DNA from: Streptomyces genisteinicus
GTDB taxonomy: Bacteria; Actinomycetota; Actinomycetes; Streptomycetales; Streptomycetaceae
DNA length: 64,000 bases
Assembly (NCBI RefSeq): GCF_014489615.1
Contig: NZ_CP060825.1
Span: 744,001 to 808,000, forward strand
Reading direction: 5' to 3'
Of this stretch, positions 42,932 through 52,766 are shown piece by piece. Under the pieces are notes generated by a model that did not search any database, was not told the origin of the DNA, and saw nothing but the letters and a program-made list of their open reading frames with translations. The first letter of the stretch is position 1, and every line of letters begins with the position of its first letter. A program made the position numbers and the translations under genes.

Positions 42932-44337
42932 GGGCCGTCCCCCTCGGGGCGGTGGACGACGAACGGCCGGAGGTTGCCGTAGAGCCCCCACGGTCCGCCC
43001 GCGACGCCGACCCCGCTCGCCCCGGCTCCGGCGAAGGGCTGGGCGAGGGAGAGTTCGGCGTGGTGGTTGATCCACGCCGTGCCGCAGTCGAGCCGGTCCG
43101 CGGTCGCCGCCGCCCGGTCCAGGTCGGTGCCCCACACGGAGCCGCCCAGGCCGAAGCCGGTCGCGTTGGCCGCGTCGACGGCCTCGTCGAGGTCCCGGTA
43201 GGGCAGCACCGGCAGGACGGGCCCGAACTGCTCCCCGGTCACCACCGGTTCGTCCGGAGGGACACCGGTGAGGATCGTCGGCGCGAAGAAGTGGCCCGGT
43301 CCGTCGAGCCGGTGGCCGCCGGCCGCGGCCCGCGCCCCGGCCGCCAGGGCCCGGCGCGTGACCCGCTCGACCCGGCTCAGCTGGGCTGCGTTGCCGACCG
43401 GCCCGATCCGGGTGGCCTCGTCCAGGCCGGGTCCCACGACGGCGGTCCTCGCGCGGTGGGCGAGCGCCTCGACGACCTGGGCGTGGAGCCGGGCCGGGGC
43501 GTAGACGCGTTTGACCGCCATGCACACCTGTCCGCAGTTGCGGAAGGCGGCCCAGAACAGCCGGTCGGCGATCCGCTCCACGTCGGTGTCGTCCAGGAGG
43601 ACGGCCGCGTCGTTGCCGCCGAGTTCGAGCGTCACCCGGGCGAGCGGGTCCGCGGCCGCCCGGGCGACGGCCCGCCCGGTCTCCACCGAGCCGGTGAAGG
43701 TGACGTGGCGGATGCCCGGGTGGGCAGCGAGACGGGCGCCGAGGGGCTCCCGTCCGGTGACGACGGTCAGAACGTCCTCGGGCAGGACCGCGGCGAGGAC
43801 GTCACCGAGCAGCCGGGTGGCGAGAGGCGTGTACGGGGACGGCTTGAGGACCACGGTGTTGCCCGCCGCGAGCGCGGGCGCGAACTTCGCCGCCGCCAGC
43901 TGGAGGGGGAAGTTCCACGGCACGATCGCGGCCACGGGACCGATCGGACGCCACCGGATCTCGCTGCGCACGGGCCGGCCGTCGTCGATCCGGCGGGTGC
44001 GGGGGGCCAGTCGGGCGAAGTACCGCAGCCGGGCCGCCGTGCGGGCGACCTCCGCGCGGGACTCGGCCAGGGGCTTGCCCTGTTCCCTTGTGAGCAGCGG
44101 GGCGAGGCGGTCGCCGGCCGCCTCGACGGCGTCGGCGGCGGCGTGCAGGCACGCGGTCCGGGCGTCCGGGTCGTCCCGCCAGACGGCCCAGGCGCGCCGG
44201 GCCCGCCCGACGACGTCGTCCAGGACCTCGGGCGACTGGTCGGGGGCCTCGCCGAAGGTCTCCCCGGTGGCCGGGTCGGCGACGGGGAAGTGTGCGGCGC
44301 GGTGTCCCGGGCCGCGGCCGGGTTCCGGTGCCGTCAT
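42928..44337 (-). CDS. Aldehyde dehydrogenase (NAD(P)-dependent)
   Basis: 469 residues, the usual size. Oxidises an aldehyde to the acid. Catalytic Cys in FRNCGQVCMAVKR, general-base Glu in TLELGGNDAAVLL, Asn in IVPWNFPLQLAAA and the NAD-binding FTGSVETGRAV. ATG at 44337, 8 bp after the MfnB-type gene's stop; RBS weak, so probably coupled. Overlaps the next gene by 4 bp. In this operon it could oxidise the formylfuran to a furoate. Confidence 0.88.
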   Translation of the reverse strand: MTAPEPGRGPGHRAAHFPVADPATGETFGEAPDQSPEVLDDVVGRARRAWAVWRDDPDARTACLHAAADAVEAAGDRLAPLLTREQGKPLAESRAEVARTAARLRYFARLAPRTRRIDDGRPVRSEIRWRPIGPVAAIVPWNFPLQLAAAKFAPALAAGNTVVLKPSPYTPLATRLLGDVLAAVLPEDVLTVVTGREPLGARLAAHPGIRHVTFTGSVETGRAVARAAADPLARVTLELGGNDAAVLLDDTDVERIADRLFWAAFRNCGQVCMAVKRVYAPARLHAQVVEALAHRARTAVVGPGLDEATRIGPVGNAAQLSRVERVTRRALAAGARAAAGGHRLDGPGHFFAPTILTGVPPDEPVVTGEQFGPVLPVLPYRDLDEAVDAANATGFGLGGSVWGTDLDRAAATADRLDCGTAWINHHAELSLAQPFAGAGASGVGVAGGPWGLYGNLRPFVVHRPEGDGP

Positions 44338-44345
44338 CGCGGCGG

Positions 44346-45101
44346 TCAGGAGACGGCGGGGAGGCCGGCGGCGTGCTCCCGGGCCTGCCGGTCCATCTCC
44401 GCGCGGAAGGCGGCGACCAGGTCCGGTCTGATCCGTCCTGCGTTGCGGTCCCCGCCGGAGCAGACCGCCCCCCGCACGCCCACGATGTCGGTACCGATGC
44501 GGGTCAGGGTGCCGAGGTCCGCCTGCCGGACGCTGCCGGCCAGGGCGGCGAGCAGACCGGACGCGTGGGCGCGCCGGACGAACTCGGCGCACGAGTCGGG
44601 CGGGACGTGGTCGAAGAGCCGGGTGCCGTCCTTGATCGCGGTGTCCAGCATGGCCCCGTCGGCGCCGGCGCGGGCGGCGATGTCGGGCAGGGCGAGCGGG
44701 TTGACGCAGCCGACGCGGTGGGCGTCGGCGTAGCCGGACGCGACGACGAGCGCGTCCGGACGGTGGTCCTTCACGGCCCGCACGACCGCCCGCATGACCT
44801 CGACTCCCTGCTCGGGGGTGGTGCATCCGTACAGGCCCACCTTGATGTACGTGGCACCGGAGACGGCCGCGCCGAGTGCCGCCTGCGCGACGGTGCCGGG
44901 CTTGTACGGCACGTCGCCCACGGTCGCGGACACCGGCTTGTCCGCCGGCACCGCGTCGCGGATCTCCCGGATGACCCAGGGGAAGTTGGCGCCGAGCGAT
45001 CCCTCGTCGGGCTTCTTGACGTCGACGATGTCGAGATGCTCCGCCGCCTTCGCGCAGTCGAGGGCCTCCTCGACGCCGTCCGGGGAGATGAGAAGCAACA
45101 C
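44346..45101 (-). CDS. (5-formylfuran-3-yl)methyl phosphate synthase-like protein (MfnB family)
   Basis: 251 residues. The family condenses two glyceraldehyde-3-phosphates into 4-(hydroxymethyl)-2-furancarboxaldehyde phosphate, known from methanofuran synthesis in methanogens. The essential residues of the M. jannaschii enzyme are present at matching positions: Lys29 ([18 protein letters not shown]), Lys87 (YIKVGLYG), Asp153 and Lys157 (MLDTAIKDG). The GTG at 45101 has a strong AAAGGAG RBS. First gene of an overlapping operon with ALDH, aryl-alcohol-type ADH and a methyltransferase. No methanofuran genes (aminotransferase, ligase) are nearby, so the product is probably a different furan. Confidence 0.85.
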   Translation of the reverse strand: MLLLISPDGVEEALDCAKAAEHLDIVDVKKPDEGSLGANFPWVIREIRDAVPADKPVSATVGDVPYKPGTVAQAALGAAVSGATYIKVGLYGCTTPEQGVEVMRAVVRAVKDHRPDALVVASGYADAHRVGCVNPLALPDIAARAGADGAMLDTAIKDGTRLFDHVPPDSCAEFVRRAHASGLLAALAGSVRQADLGTLTRIGTDIVGVRGAVCSGGDRNAGRIRPDLVAAFRAEMDRQAREHAAGLPAVS

Positions 45102-45348
45102 CGTGAACTCCTTTCGCCGAGGTCCGCCCGCGCGGGGCGGCGGGGCCTCGGATCGGCCGGTCCATGTGCGGTGAGGTCATCATTTCCGCAGGCGGGTGCG
45201 CGTCGGTAGAGCGTGCGGGGACCCTCGGACGGCGTGCGTGCGTAAGCCTGCGACCTGGTGTGCACCGGCGTGAACGGGGGCGGACAATGGGCTGTCCGAG
45301 TGACCGCCGCGCAGGACCTCAGGGCCTCGCAGGATCTCAGGGAGAACC

Positions 45349-46584
45349 GTGACCGGGACCAGCAGCACCCCACCGGCAGCAGACGCGGCGCAGGGGGAGC
45401 CGCCCGGCCGGCTGCGCCGCCTGATGCGGTGGATCCCGCTGGTCGCCCCCGTCCTGCTGTGGGCCGTGCCGTGCTGGGTGCTGCTGCACACCGGCCAGCA
45501 CTGGCCCCGGCCCGTCGCGCTGACCGGCACCGCCCTGTTCGCCCTGGGCCTGGTCGCCATGCCGCTCGCGATGGCACGCGGACACGGCCGGCGGCAGCAG
45601 GACGGCGCGGCGATCGCCGGGGACACGCTGCTGGGCGCGGTCTGGGTCCTATTCACCTGGTCCGTGCTCCTCGGCGTGCTGCTGCGGGGCGCCCTGGCCG
45701 CGGCCGGTGCCGGCGACGCCCAGGACCGGGCGCGCGTCGTCACCTGGGCCGTCCTCGGCACGGCCGCCGTGCTGCTCGCCTGGGGGTACGCGGAGGCGCG
45801 GCGGGTGCCGCGGGTGCGCCGGCTGGAGGTCGAACTCCCGCGTCTGGGAACCGGGTTGGACGGCACCCGGGTGGCCCTGATCACCGACACCCACTACGGT
45901 CCGCTCGACCGCGCCCGCTGGTCCGCGCGGGTCTGCGAGACGGTGAACACCCTGGAGGCGGACCTGGTCTGCCACACCGGCGACATCGCGGACGGCACCG
46001 CCGAGCGCCGCCGCGCGCAGGCGGCCCCGCTGGGCACCGTGCGGGCGTCCCGGGCCCGGGTCTACGTCACCGGCAACCACGAGTACTACAGCGAGGCCCA
46101 GGGGTGGGTCGACCTGATGGACGAACTGGGCTGGGAGCCGCTGCGCAACCGTCACCTGCTGCTGGAACGCGGCGGTGACACCCTGGTGGTCGCCGGTGTC
46201 GACGACGTCACCGCCGAGTCCTCCGGCCTCGCGGGTCACCGCGCCCACCTCGCGGGAGCGCTCGACGGCGCCGACGCCTCCCTGCCCGTGCTCCTCCTCG
46301 CGCACCAGCCCGCGTTCGTCGGCCGCGCGGCGGAGCACGGCGTCGACCTCCAGCTCTCCGGCCACACCCACGGCGGCCAGATCTGGCCCTTCCACTACCT
46401 GGTCCGGCTCGACCAGCCGGCCGTCGCGGGCCTCAGCCGCCACGGCGTCCGCACCCAGCTCTACACCAGCCGGGGCACCGGGTTCTGGGGCCCGCCGTTC
46501 CGCGTCTTCGCCCCCAGCGAGATCACCCTGCTCGTGCTGCGCTCGCCGCGCGGCCCCGCAGGCTCCGGGACCACGGCCCGCTGA
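45349..46584 (+). CDS. Membrane-anchored metallophosphoesterase
   Basis: 411 residues. Four hydrophobic segments in the first ~150 residues, then a calcineurin-like phosphoesterase domain with motifs LITDTHYG (D-x-H), CHTGDIADG (GD), YVTGNHEYY (GNHE), LLAHQP and LSGHTHGGQ. Two-metal phosphatase/phosphodiesterase of the YkuE type, acting at the membrane, possibly on lipid A-like or UDP-sugar pyrophosphates. GTG with a CAGGGAG RBS. Divergent from the MfnB-type operon across a 247-bp gap. Confidence 0.88.
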   Translation: MTGTSSTPPAADAAQGEPPGRLRRLMRWIPLVAPVLLWAVPCWVLLHTGQHWPRPVALTGTALFALGLVAMPLAMARGHGRRQQDGAAIAGDTLLGAVWVLFTWSVLLGVLLRGALAAAGAGDAQDRARVVTWAVLGTAAVLLAWGYAEARRVPRVRRLEVELPRLGTGLDGTRVALITDTHYGPLDRARWSARVCETVNTLEADLVCHTGDIADGTAERRRAQAAPLGTVRASRARVYVTGNHEYYSEAQGWVDLMDELGWEPLRNRHLLLERGGDTLVVAGVDDVTAESSGLAGHRAHLAGALDGADASLPVLLLAHQPAFVGRAAEHGVDLQLSGHTHGGQIWPFHYLVRLDQPAVAGLSRHGVRTQLYTSRGTGFWGPPFRVFAPSEITLLVLRSPRGPAGSGTTAR

Positions 46585-46679
46585 GGGAGCAGGCGCGGCC
46601 CCGTCGCACGGCGGGCGGAGTGCGGCGAGCGGAGTGCGGCGAGGTGGGACGGGCCGTGCGGGTGTGCCAACGTGTCGGG

Positions 46680-47036
46680 ATGACCGTCTCCCCTGCGGAT
46701 CCCGGCCCGGTGGCCGAGGTGCACCTGACGGAGCACGCCGCTGTCGTCACGCTGAGCGGCGCGCTCGACATGGACTCGGCTCCGTTGCTCCACTGGGCGG
46801 TCGAGGACGCCCGCGCGAGCGGCAAGCAGATCGTCGTCGACGTCGCGCACCTCTCCTTCCTGGACCTGCCCCCGCTGCACGAACTCCTCGCCCCCCTCGA
46901 AGACGGCCGGAGCGTGTGGATCGCCGGACCGCTCGCCGCAGAGCCCCGGCGCCTTCTGCAGGCCACCGGCACGGACCGGGCACTCCGCTTCTTCCCGCAC
47001 GTGCGGGACGCGCTGGCCGCCGCGGCCCCCGGCTGA
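46680..47036 (+). CDS. STAS domain protein, probable non-phosphorylatable anti-sigma antagonist-like
   Basis: 118 residues. STAS fold: VAEVHLTEHAAVVTLSGALD, then IVVDVAHLSFLDLPPLHELL. The position of the phosphorylatable Ser in SpoIIAA-like proteins (DSSG) reads LDLPP here, so the regulatory Ser is missing. It may be a constitutive antagonist or a decoy. ATG at 46680, RBS weak. Stands between the phosphoesterase and phosphoketolase genes on the same strand; no anti-sigma kinase nearby. Confidence 0.72.
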   Translation: MTVSPADPGPVAEVHLTEHAAVVTLSGALDMDSAPLLHWAVEDARASGKQIVVDVAHLSFLDLPPLHELLAPLEDGRSVWIAGPLAAEPRRLLQATGTDRALRFFPHVRDALAAAAPG

Positions 47037-47222
47037 GCACAGCCGCCGGGGCCGCCGCCCCGAGCCCACCGGCCGGACCAGGTCCGCGGTCCCGCGCGCA
47101 CCGGCCGGGGCCGCTTCGGCATGCCTCCGATCGGGTGTCGGTACGGGCCGGCGGGGAACGCCGAAGGGCATGACTGAGAGGTGTGCCCTTCAGAACCAAG
47201 GACTCCACGAGACGAGGACGTC

Positions 47223-49613
47223 ATGAGCTCCGCCCCCGGCCCGCACCGCACGCCGCTGACCGATGAGGAGGTCCGGGCCCTGGACGCCCACTGGCGCGCG
47301 GCCAACTACCTCGCCGCCGGCCAGATCTACCTCCTGGACAACCCCCTTCTACGTGAACCGCTCACACCCGACCACATCAAACCCAGGCTGCTCGGGCACT
47401 GGGGCACATCGCCCGGCCTGAACCTCGTGTACACGCACCTGAACCGGATCATCCGGCGGAACGGCACCGACACCCTGTGCGTCTGGGGGCCCGGCCACGG
47501 CGGGCCCGCCGTCCTCGCGGGCTCCTGGCTCGACGGCAGCTACAGCGAGATCGCCCCGGACGTCGGCCGCGACGAGGAGGGCATGCGCCGGCTCTTCCGG
47601 CAGTTCTCCTTTCCCGGCGGCGTGCCCAGCCACGTCGCCCCGGAGGTCCCGGGTTCGATCCACGAAGGCGGCGAGCTCGGCTACTCCCTCGCCCACGCCT
47701 ACGGCGCCGCGTTCGACAACCCGGACCTGCTGGTCGCCTGCGTCATCGGCGACGGAGAGGCGGAGACGGGACCGCTGGCCGCCTCCTGGCACTCCCACCG
47801 CTTCCTCGACCCCCGTCACGACGGCGCCGTGCTGCCGATCCTCCACCTCAACGGCTACAAGATCGCCAACCCCGCCCTCCTGGCCCGGCTCCCCGAGGAC
47901 GAGCTCGACACCCTGCTGCGCGGCTACGGGCACGAGCCCCTGCACGTCGCGGGCGACGACCCCGAACACGTCCACCGGGCCCTGGCCGCCGCGCTCGACA
48001 CCGCGGTGGACCGCGTCCGGGAGCTCCAGCACACCGCCCGCACCGGCGGCGACAAGGGCGGCGGCCGGCCCCGCTGGCCGGTGATCGTGCTCCGCACCCC
48101 CAAGGGCTGGACCGGTCCCGGCGAGGTCGACGGCCTCCCCGTCGAAGGCACCTGGCGCTCCCACCAGGTGCCCCTCCCCGGCGTCCGCGACAACCCCGCC
48201 CACCTCGCCCAGCTGGAGCGCTGGCTGCGCTCCTACCGCCCCGACGATCTCTTCGACGCGGACGGCCGCCCCCGGCCCGAGGTGCTGGCCTGCGTACCCG
48301 AAGGAGCCCGCCGTCTCGGCGCGACCCCGCACGCCAACGGCGGACTCCTCGTCCGCGGACTTCCCCTGCCCCCGCTGGAGGAGTTCTCCGTCCCCGTCGA
48401 CGCGCCGGGCCGCACGACGCACGAGCCGACCGCGGTCCTCGGCGAACTGCTCGCCCGGGTGATGGCCGACACCGCGAAACGCCGCGACTTCCGCCTGGTC
48501 GGCCCGGACGAGACCGCCTCCAACCGGCTCACCGCCGTCTACGGCGCCAGCGGCAAGGCGTGGCAGGAGCACACCCTGCCCACCGACGAGGACCTCGACC
48601 CGCACGGCAGGGTCATGGAGGTCCTCTCCGAGCACCTCTGCCAGGGCTGGCTGGAGGGCTACGTCCTGACCGGCCGCCACGGCCTGTTCTCCTGCTACGA
48701 AGCGTTCGTCCACATCGTCGACTCGATGGTCAACCAGCACATCAAATGGCTGACCACGTCACGCCGGCTGTCCTGGCGGGCACCTCTGCCGTCGCTGAAC
48801 TACCTGCTCACCTCACACGTCTGGCGTCAGGACCACAACGGCTTCTCCCACCAGGACCCCGGCTTCGTCGACCACGTCCTCAACAAGAGCCCCGAAGTGG
48901 TGCGGGTGTACCTGCCGCCCGACGCCAACACCCTGCTCTGCACGGCCGAGCGCGTCCTCGCCAGCCGCGACCGGGTGAACGTGGTCGTCGCCGGCAAGCA
49001 GCCCGGCTTCGACTGGCTGACCCTCGACCAGGCGCGTGCCCACTGCGCGCGGGGCGCCGGCATCTGGGAGTGGGCGGGCACCGAGGACCCGGGCCGCGAG
49101 CCGGACGTGGTCCTCGCCTGTGCCGGGGACGTCCCCACGCAGGAGACCCTGGCGGCCGCGCAACTGCTGCGCGAACACCTGCCGGACGTCGCCGTACGGG
49201 TGGTCAACGTCGTGGACATGACCCGGTTGATGCCCGCCGGGGAGCACCCGCACGGCATGACCCCGGCCGAGTACGACGCCCTCTTCACAACGGACCGGCC
49301 GGTCATCTTCGCCTACCACGGCTACCCCTGGCTGATCCACCGGCTCGCCTACCGGCACGCCGGCCACGCCCACCTGCACGTACGCGGCTACAAGGAGTCA
49401 GGCACCACGACCACGCCCTTCGACATGGTCGTCCGCAACGACCTGGACCGCTACCGCCTGGTCATGGACGTCGTGGACCGGGTGCCCGGCCTGGCCGTAC
49501 GTGCCGCGGGCGTGCGCCAGGCCATGGCCGACGTCCGCACCCGTCACCACGCCTGGATCCGCGAACACGGCACCGACCTGCCGGAAGTCGCCGACTGGAG
49601 CTGGCGGACCTGA
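47223..49613 (+). CDS. xfp: Phosphoketolase (xylulose-5-P/fructose-6-P)
   Basis: 796 residues, full length. ThDP-dependent enzyme that cleaves xylulose-5-P or fructose-6-P to acetyl phosphate and an aldose phosphate. Signatures: [17 protein letters not shown], the ThDP motif [47 protein letters not shown] and the C-terminal [23 protein letters not shown] with a GAGACGAGG RBS. No adjacent acetate kinase. Two strong hairpins follow before the convergent Dps gene. Confidence 0.95.
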   Translation: MSSAPGPHRTPLTDEEVRALDAHWRAANYLAAGQIYLLDNPLLREPLTPDHIKPRLLGHWGTSPGLNLVYTHLNRIIRRNGTDTLCVWGPGHGGPAVLAGSWLDGSYSEIAPDVGRDEEGMRRLFRQFSFPGGVPSHVAPEVPGSIHEGGELGYSLAHAYGAAFDNPDLLVACVIGDGEAETGPLAASWHSHRFLDPRHDGAVLPILHLNGYKIANPALLARLPEDELDTLLRGYGHEPLHVAGDDPEHVHRALAAALDTAVDRVRELQHTARTGGDKGGGRPRWPVIVLRTPKGWTGPGEVDGLPVEGTWRSHQVPLPGVRDNPAHLAQLERWLRSYRPDDLFDADGRPRPEVLACVPEGARRLGATPHANGGLLVRGLPLPPLEEFSVPVDAPGRTTHEPTAVLGELLARVMADTAKRRDFRLVGPDETASNRLTAVYGASGKAWQEHTLPTDEDLDPHGRVMEVLSEHLCQGWLEGYVLTGRHGLFSCYEAFVHIVDSMVNQHIKWLTTSRRLSWRAPLPSLNYLLTSHVWRQDHNGFSHQDPGFVDHVLNKSPEVVRVYLPPDANTLLCTAERVLASRDRVNVVVAGKQPGFDWLTLDQARAHCARGAGIWEWAGTEDPGREPDVVLACAGDVPTQETLAAAQLLREHLPDVAVRVVNVVDMTRLMPAGEHPHGMTPAEYDALFTTDRPVIFAYHGYPWLIHRLAYRHAGHAHLHVRGYKESGTTTTPFDMVVRNDLDRYRLVMDVVDRVPGLAVRAAGVRQAMADVRTRHHAWIREHGTDLPEVADWSWRT

Positions 49614-49630
49614 CAGGGCTCCGTGGCCTG

Positions 49631-49658
49631 CGGAGGGCCTGCCGGCGCAGGCCCTCCG
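49631..49658 (+). terminator. Phosphoketolase terminator hairpin
   Basis: CGGAGGGCCTGC/GCAGGCCCTCCG, 12-bp perfect stem, 4-nt loop, 17 bp after the phosphoketolase stop. Confidence 0.8.
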
Positions 49659-49702
49659 TCCGGGGAGGCGACCGGTGAGGCCGGAGACCGGGCCGCCCGG
49701 CG

Positions 49703-49733
49703 GACCGCGTCCCCCGGCCCGGGGGACGCGGTC
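49703..49733 (-). terminator. Dps terminator hairpin
   Basis: GACCGCGTCCCCC/GGGGGACGCGGTC, 13-bp perfect stem, 5-nt loop, directly abutting the stop codon of the convergent Dps gene. Confidence 0.75.
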
Positions 49734-50309
49734 TCACGGCTGGTTGCGGGCCTGGCTCCCGGCCTGATCGGCGGCTGCCTTCTCGGTGGCGGCGCCGCGG
49801 GTGCTGAGCCGGCCGCCGCTGGACTCGAGGTGGGCCCGCACGAACCACTGGAACAGTTCCAGGCCGCGCAGCTGCTCGATGAGCATGTCCTGCGTCACCG
49901 GGTCCAGCGTCTCCGTCGCGTCCATCGCCGCCCGGTGGTCTCCGACGACCGCGGTGTAGACGAGATCGAGGGCGCCGAGGTGCTCGATCGCCTCGGCGCG
50001 TCCGATCGAGTAGTCGTCCCAGGACCGTTCGGCGACGAGCGCTCCCGGAGTCCCCTTGGGCACGCCGCCCAGGGTGGAGATGCGCTCGGCGAGGTCGTCC
50101 GTCATCGAACGGACCTGGTCGACCTGAGGGTCGATCATCTCGTGGACGGCGATGAAGTGGGGTCCGACGACGTTCCAGTGGATGTGCTTGAGCGTCAGGT
50201 GCAGGTCGTTGAGCGCGTGCAGACGCTGCTGCAGCAACGCGATGATCTCGCTGCTGTCCTCACGGCTGACGCCGGGCACGGTGTACGCGGGGCCTTCGTC
50301 CTTCGTCAT
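49734..50309 (-). CDS. dps: Dps/ferritin-like DNA-protection protein
   Basis: 191 residues. Four-helix ferritin-like Dps fold: LHLTLKHIHWNVVGPHFIAV with the ferroxidase His, then HEMIDPQVDQVRSMTDDLAE with the acidic ligands. A ~20-residue basic/Ala tail (AADQAGSQARNQP) could contact DNA. Oxidises Fe2+ with peroxide and protects DNA. ATG with a strong AGGAGGAG RBS. Single gene, hairpin at the end. Confidence 0.92.
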   Translation of the reverse strand: MTKDEGPAYTVPGVSREDSSEIIALLQQRLHALNDLHLTLKHIHWNVVGPHFIAVHEMIDPQVDQVRSMTDDLAERISTLGGVPKGTPGALVAERSWDDYSIGRAEAIEHLGALDLVYTAVVGDHRAAMDATETLDPVTQDMLIEQLRGLELFQWFVRAHLESSGGRLSTRGAATEKAAADQAGSQARNQP

Positions 50310-50663
50310 GCGGTTCTCCTCCTGGGCGGTGCGGGGGTACCCGGCCAGACAAGCAGTCGCACCGCGCCGGCCTCCCGAACGGTGGGCGGACACGCAGAAG
50401 CGGCACCGGAGCGGAGCAGGGACATGGCCCTTCCGGCCCCGGCCCCCGGGTCCCTGGTCTCCCGCAGCGACCGGTGCGGCGCGGCGGTTCGGTGCGGCGC
50501 GGCGTCGTGCCGACGGCGTCGGAGGCGCACCGGAGCGGACGCCGGACCCGCGACGCGGAGCCCGGCACGTGCCACGGCCCGCATGTGCCACCGGCCGCAC
50601 GGGCCGGGTGCCGGGCGCCGGGCACGGGCACCGCGGGTGACGGCGCTCGCGCCGGGTCGTACG
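50310..50663. other. Non-coding region upstream of dps
   Basis: 354 bp between the dps start and the end of the small basic protein gene. It should hold the dps promoter; I see no clear operator. The stretch 50470-50640 is GC-rich, low in coding character in every frame, with repeated CGGTGCGGCGCGGC-like patches. Confidence 0.5.
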
Positions 50664-50990
50664 TCAGCGGCCGAGGGCCCGCTTGAGCTGCTGCTTGTTC
50701 ATCGTCGAGCGACCGTCGATGTTCTTCTTCCGGGCCTCTTGGTAGAGCTGGTCCTTCGTCGGCCCCTGCGCACCCTGATGGCTGCGCTGTCCGCCGCGCT
50801 GGGAGGCCGACTTCGGGTCCTCGACCGAGGTCCGGGACGCGGTCCTCGACTCCCCGCTGCGGGCCCGCTCCTTGTTGACGGTGCGGGCCGCGATCTCCTT
50901 CGCCCGCTCGGTGGACTCTCCGCGCTTCTTCGCGCTGTCCTTGACGTGCTCGTACTGCCGTTCGCGCTTCGGGCTCGATCCTGCGGGCAT
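50664..50990 (-). CDS. Small basic 'plasmid stabilization' family protein with SAP/Rho-N-like tail
   Basis: 108 residues, very rich in Lys, Arg, Ser and Gln (PKRERQYEHVKDSAKKRGES). The C-terminal ~30 residues, TKDQLYQEARKKNIDGRSTM onward, form the helix-extended-helix typical of Rho-N/SAP-like nucleic-acid binders. The family name is historical; a role in DNA binding is likely but not proven. ATG with a GGGAGGCGGG RBS. Same strand as the upstream antiporter, 230 bp apart. Confidence 0.82.
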   Translation of the reverse strand: MPAGSSPKRERQYEHVKDSAKKRGESTERAKEIAARTVNKERARSGESRTASRTSVEDPKSASQRGGQRSHQGAQGPTKDQLYQEARKKNIDGRSTMNKQQLKRALGR

Positions 50991-51220
50991 CGTCCCGCCT
51001 CCCTCACTGATGTTCCGGCCGCCCCTCCGGCGGGCGCGGCCGCTCAGGTGCCAGTGGAACCCGTGGCCCGTCGGGCCGCCCGGTGGACGGGTCCGGGCGG
51101 AGTCCCCGGCCCTGCGCGCTCGGCCGGCGACGGCCTGCTTCCGGCGACGGTTCCGGCTCCGGACCGGCGCGGCCCGGTGCCACACCGCCGTGTTCCCCAG
51201 GCACCGGTGTCCATTCCCCG

Positions 51221-52477
51221 TCACACCGATCCGGCGTCCCGGGTGCGGTCGAGGCGGGCGATGACCGGGCCCGCGGTGATCCCGTGCAGGACCACCGAGG
51301 CCAGCACGGTGAAGGTGACCACTGCCCACAGTTCCCGTTCCGGGACAAAGAAGCCGTGCTGCCCCAAGGCGTAGGAGAGGTAGTACAGGGAGCCGATCCC
51401 CCGCACTCCGTAGGATGCGACGACCCAGCGCTCCCGGCTTCCCAGCGGGCTCCCCGGCATGGCGGCCCACCCCGACAGCGGCCGGATCACCAGCAGCAGC
51501 AGCGCGGCGACGGCCGCGCCCCGCCAGGTGAGGGCCGACAGTCCGCCGAGCGCGATGAAGGCCCCCAGCAGGAACAGCACTGCCGCGGTCAGCAAGCGCT
51601 CCACCTGCTCCGCGAAGTCGTGGAGCACGTTGTGGTAGCCGTGCGTCCGCTCGGACGACCGGACGGCGCACCCGGTGATGAAGACGGCCAGAAAGCCGTA
51701 GCCGCCGGCCACCTCCGTCACTCCGTAGGCCAGGAAGGTGGCGCCCAGTGCGACGAAACCCTCCCGGTGCCGCGACAGCCGCAGCACCGTCGATCGTGCC
51801 CGGAAGAACAGCCAGCCGAGCAGCCGTCCCGCCGCGAGCCCGCCCAGCACGCCGACAGCGCACTTGTACGCGACGTCCTGGGCGGCCCAGGGACCGATCC
51901 ACCCGGCCGACCAGCCATTGCCCGCGGCGGCGGCCAGCCCCACGGCCGCGTACGTCAGCGGAAAGGCGAGTCCGTCGTTCAGGCCCGCCTCGCTGGTGAG
52001 AGCGAACCGCACCTCGTCCTCGTCGTGTTCGTCATCCGTGGGTTCGCCGACCCGTACCTCCGCGGCCAGCACGGGGTCGGTCGGCGCCAGGACCGCCCCC
52101 AGCAGCAGGGCGGCGGCCGGCGGCCAGTCGAGCAGCCACCAGGCCGCCAGTGCGGTGCCCAGAAACGTCAACGGCATGGTGGCGCCCAGCAACCGCCAGG
52201 TAGCACCCCACCGGCGCAGACCGACCGGCCGGTTGAGAGCCAGTCCCGCGCCCATCAGCGAGACGATCACCACGACTTCCGTGATGTGCTCGGCCGCGAC
52301 GCGGTGCTGCACCGGGTCGATCGCGGGCAGTGGCAGCGGCAGCAGGTACACGCCGATGCCGCACAGGAGGAAGACGAGCGGCAACGACAGGGGCCGCCCG
52401 GACAGAGCGCGTGGCAGCACAGCCGCCAGCAGCGCACCGACGCCCATGCAAGCGAAGACCGCGTCCGAGCTCGTCAC
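51221..52477 (-). CDS. Cation:proton antiporter (CPA1, NhaP-like)
   Basis: 418 residues with about 12 hydrophobic segments. CPA1 signatures: LAPTDPVLAAEVRVG in an early helix and the ion-site SEAGLNDGLAFPLTYA with Asn-Asp, followed by GGYGFLAVFITGCAVRSSER and a conserved Arg in YGVRGIGSLYYL. Exchanges Na+ or K+ for H+. GTG start with a weak RBS. No C-terminal regulatory domain beyond the last helix. Confidence 0.88.
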   Translation of the reverse strand: MTSSDAVFACMGVGALLAAVLPRALSGRPLSLPLVFLLCGIGVYLLPLPLPAIDPVQHRVAAEHITEVVVIVSLMGAGLALNRPVGLRRWGATWRLLGATMPLTFLGTALAAWWLLDWPPAAALLLGAVLAPTDPVLAAEVRVGEPTDDEHDEDEVRFALTSEAGLNDGLAFPLTYAAVGLAAAAGNGWSAGWIGPWAAQDVAYKCAVGVLGGLAAGRLLGWLFFRARSTVLRLSRHREGFVALGATFLAYGVTEVAGGYGFLAVFITGCAVRSSERTHGYHNVLHDFAEQVERLLTAAVLFLLGAFIALGGLSALTWRGAAVAALLLLVIRPLSGWAAMPGSPLGSRERWVVASYGVRGIGSLYYLSYALGQHGFFVPERELWAVVTFTVLASVVLHGITAGPVIARLDRTRDAGSV

Positions 52478-52575
52478 CGCCGATGTCCACCCCTCGCCGT
52501 CGTGTTCCGCCGGGCATGCCCATCGGGCATCCCCGCCTGGTACCCCGAATCGTGCAGGTCATGGACGGCGCGGGA

Positions 52576-52616
52576 GGGGAGCCGCACGGGCGGCTGCCCC
52601 GCGGATGCGGCTCCCC
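52576..52616 (-). terminator. Hairpin downstream of the DUF1963-like gene
   Basis: GGGGAGCCGC/GCGGCTCCCC, 10-bp perfect arms, 21-nt centre, in the 289-bp gap between the DUF1963-like and antiporter genes. Confidence 0.5.
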
Positions 52617-52766
52617 TGCGGATGCGGCAAGGCGGCGGAGGTGTCCTCGCCCGGTCGGTGGCCCCGGGCGGAGACATCCCGGCCGACCGCGGACAGCCGG
52701 GGACTCGCCCCGCAGGCGGGCGCACCGCCGGCCCGGCACCAGGGGAGGCTCCGCCGGGACTCCGGC

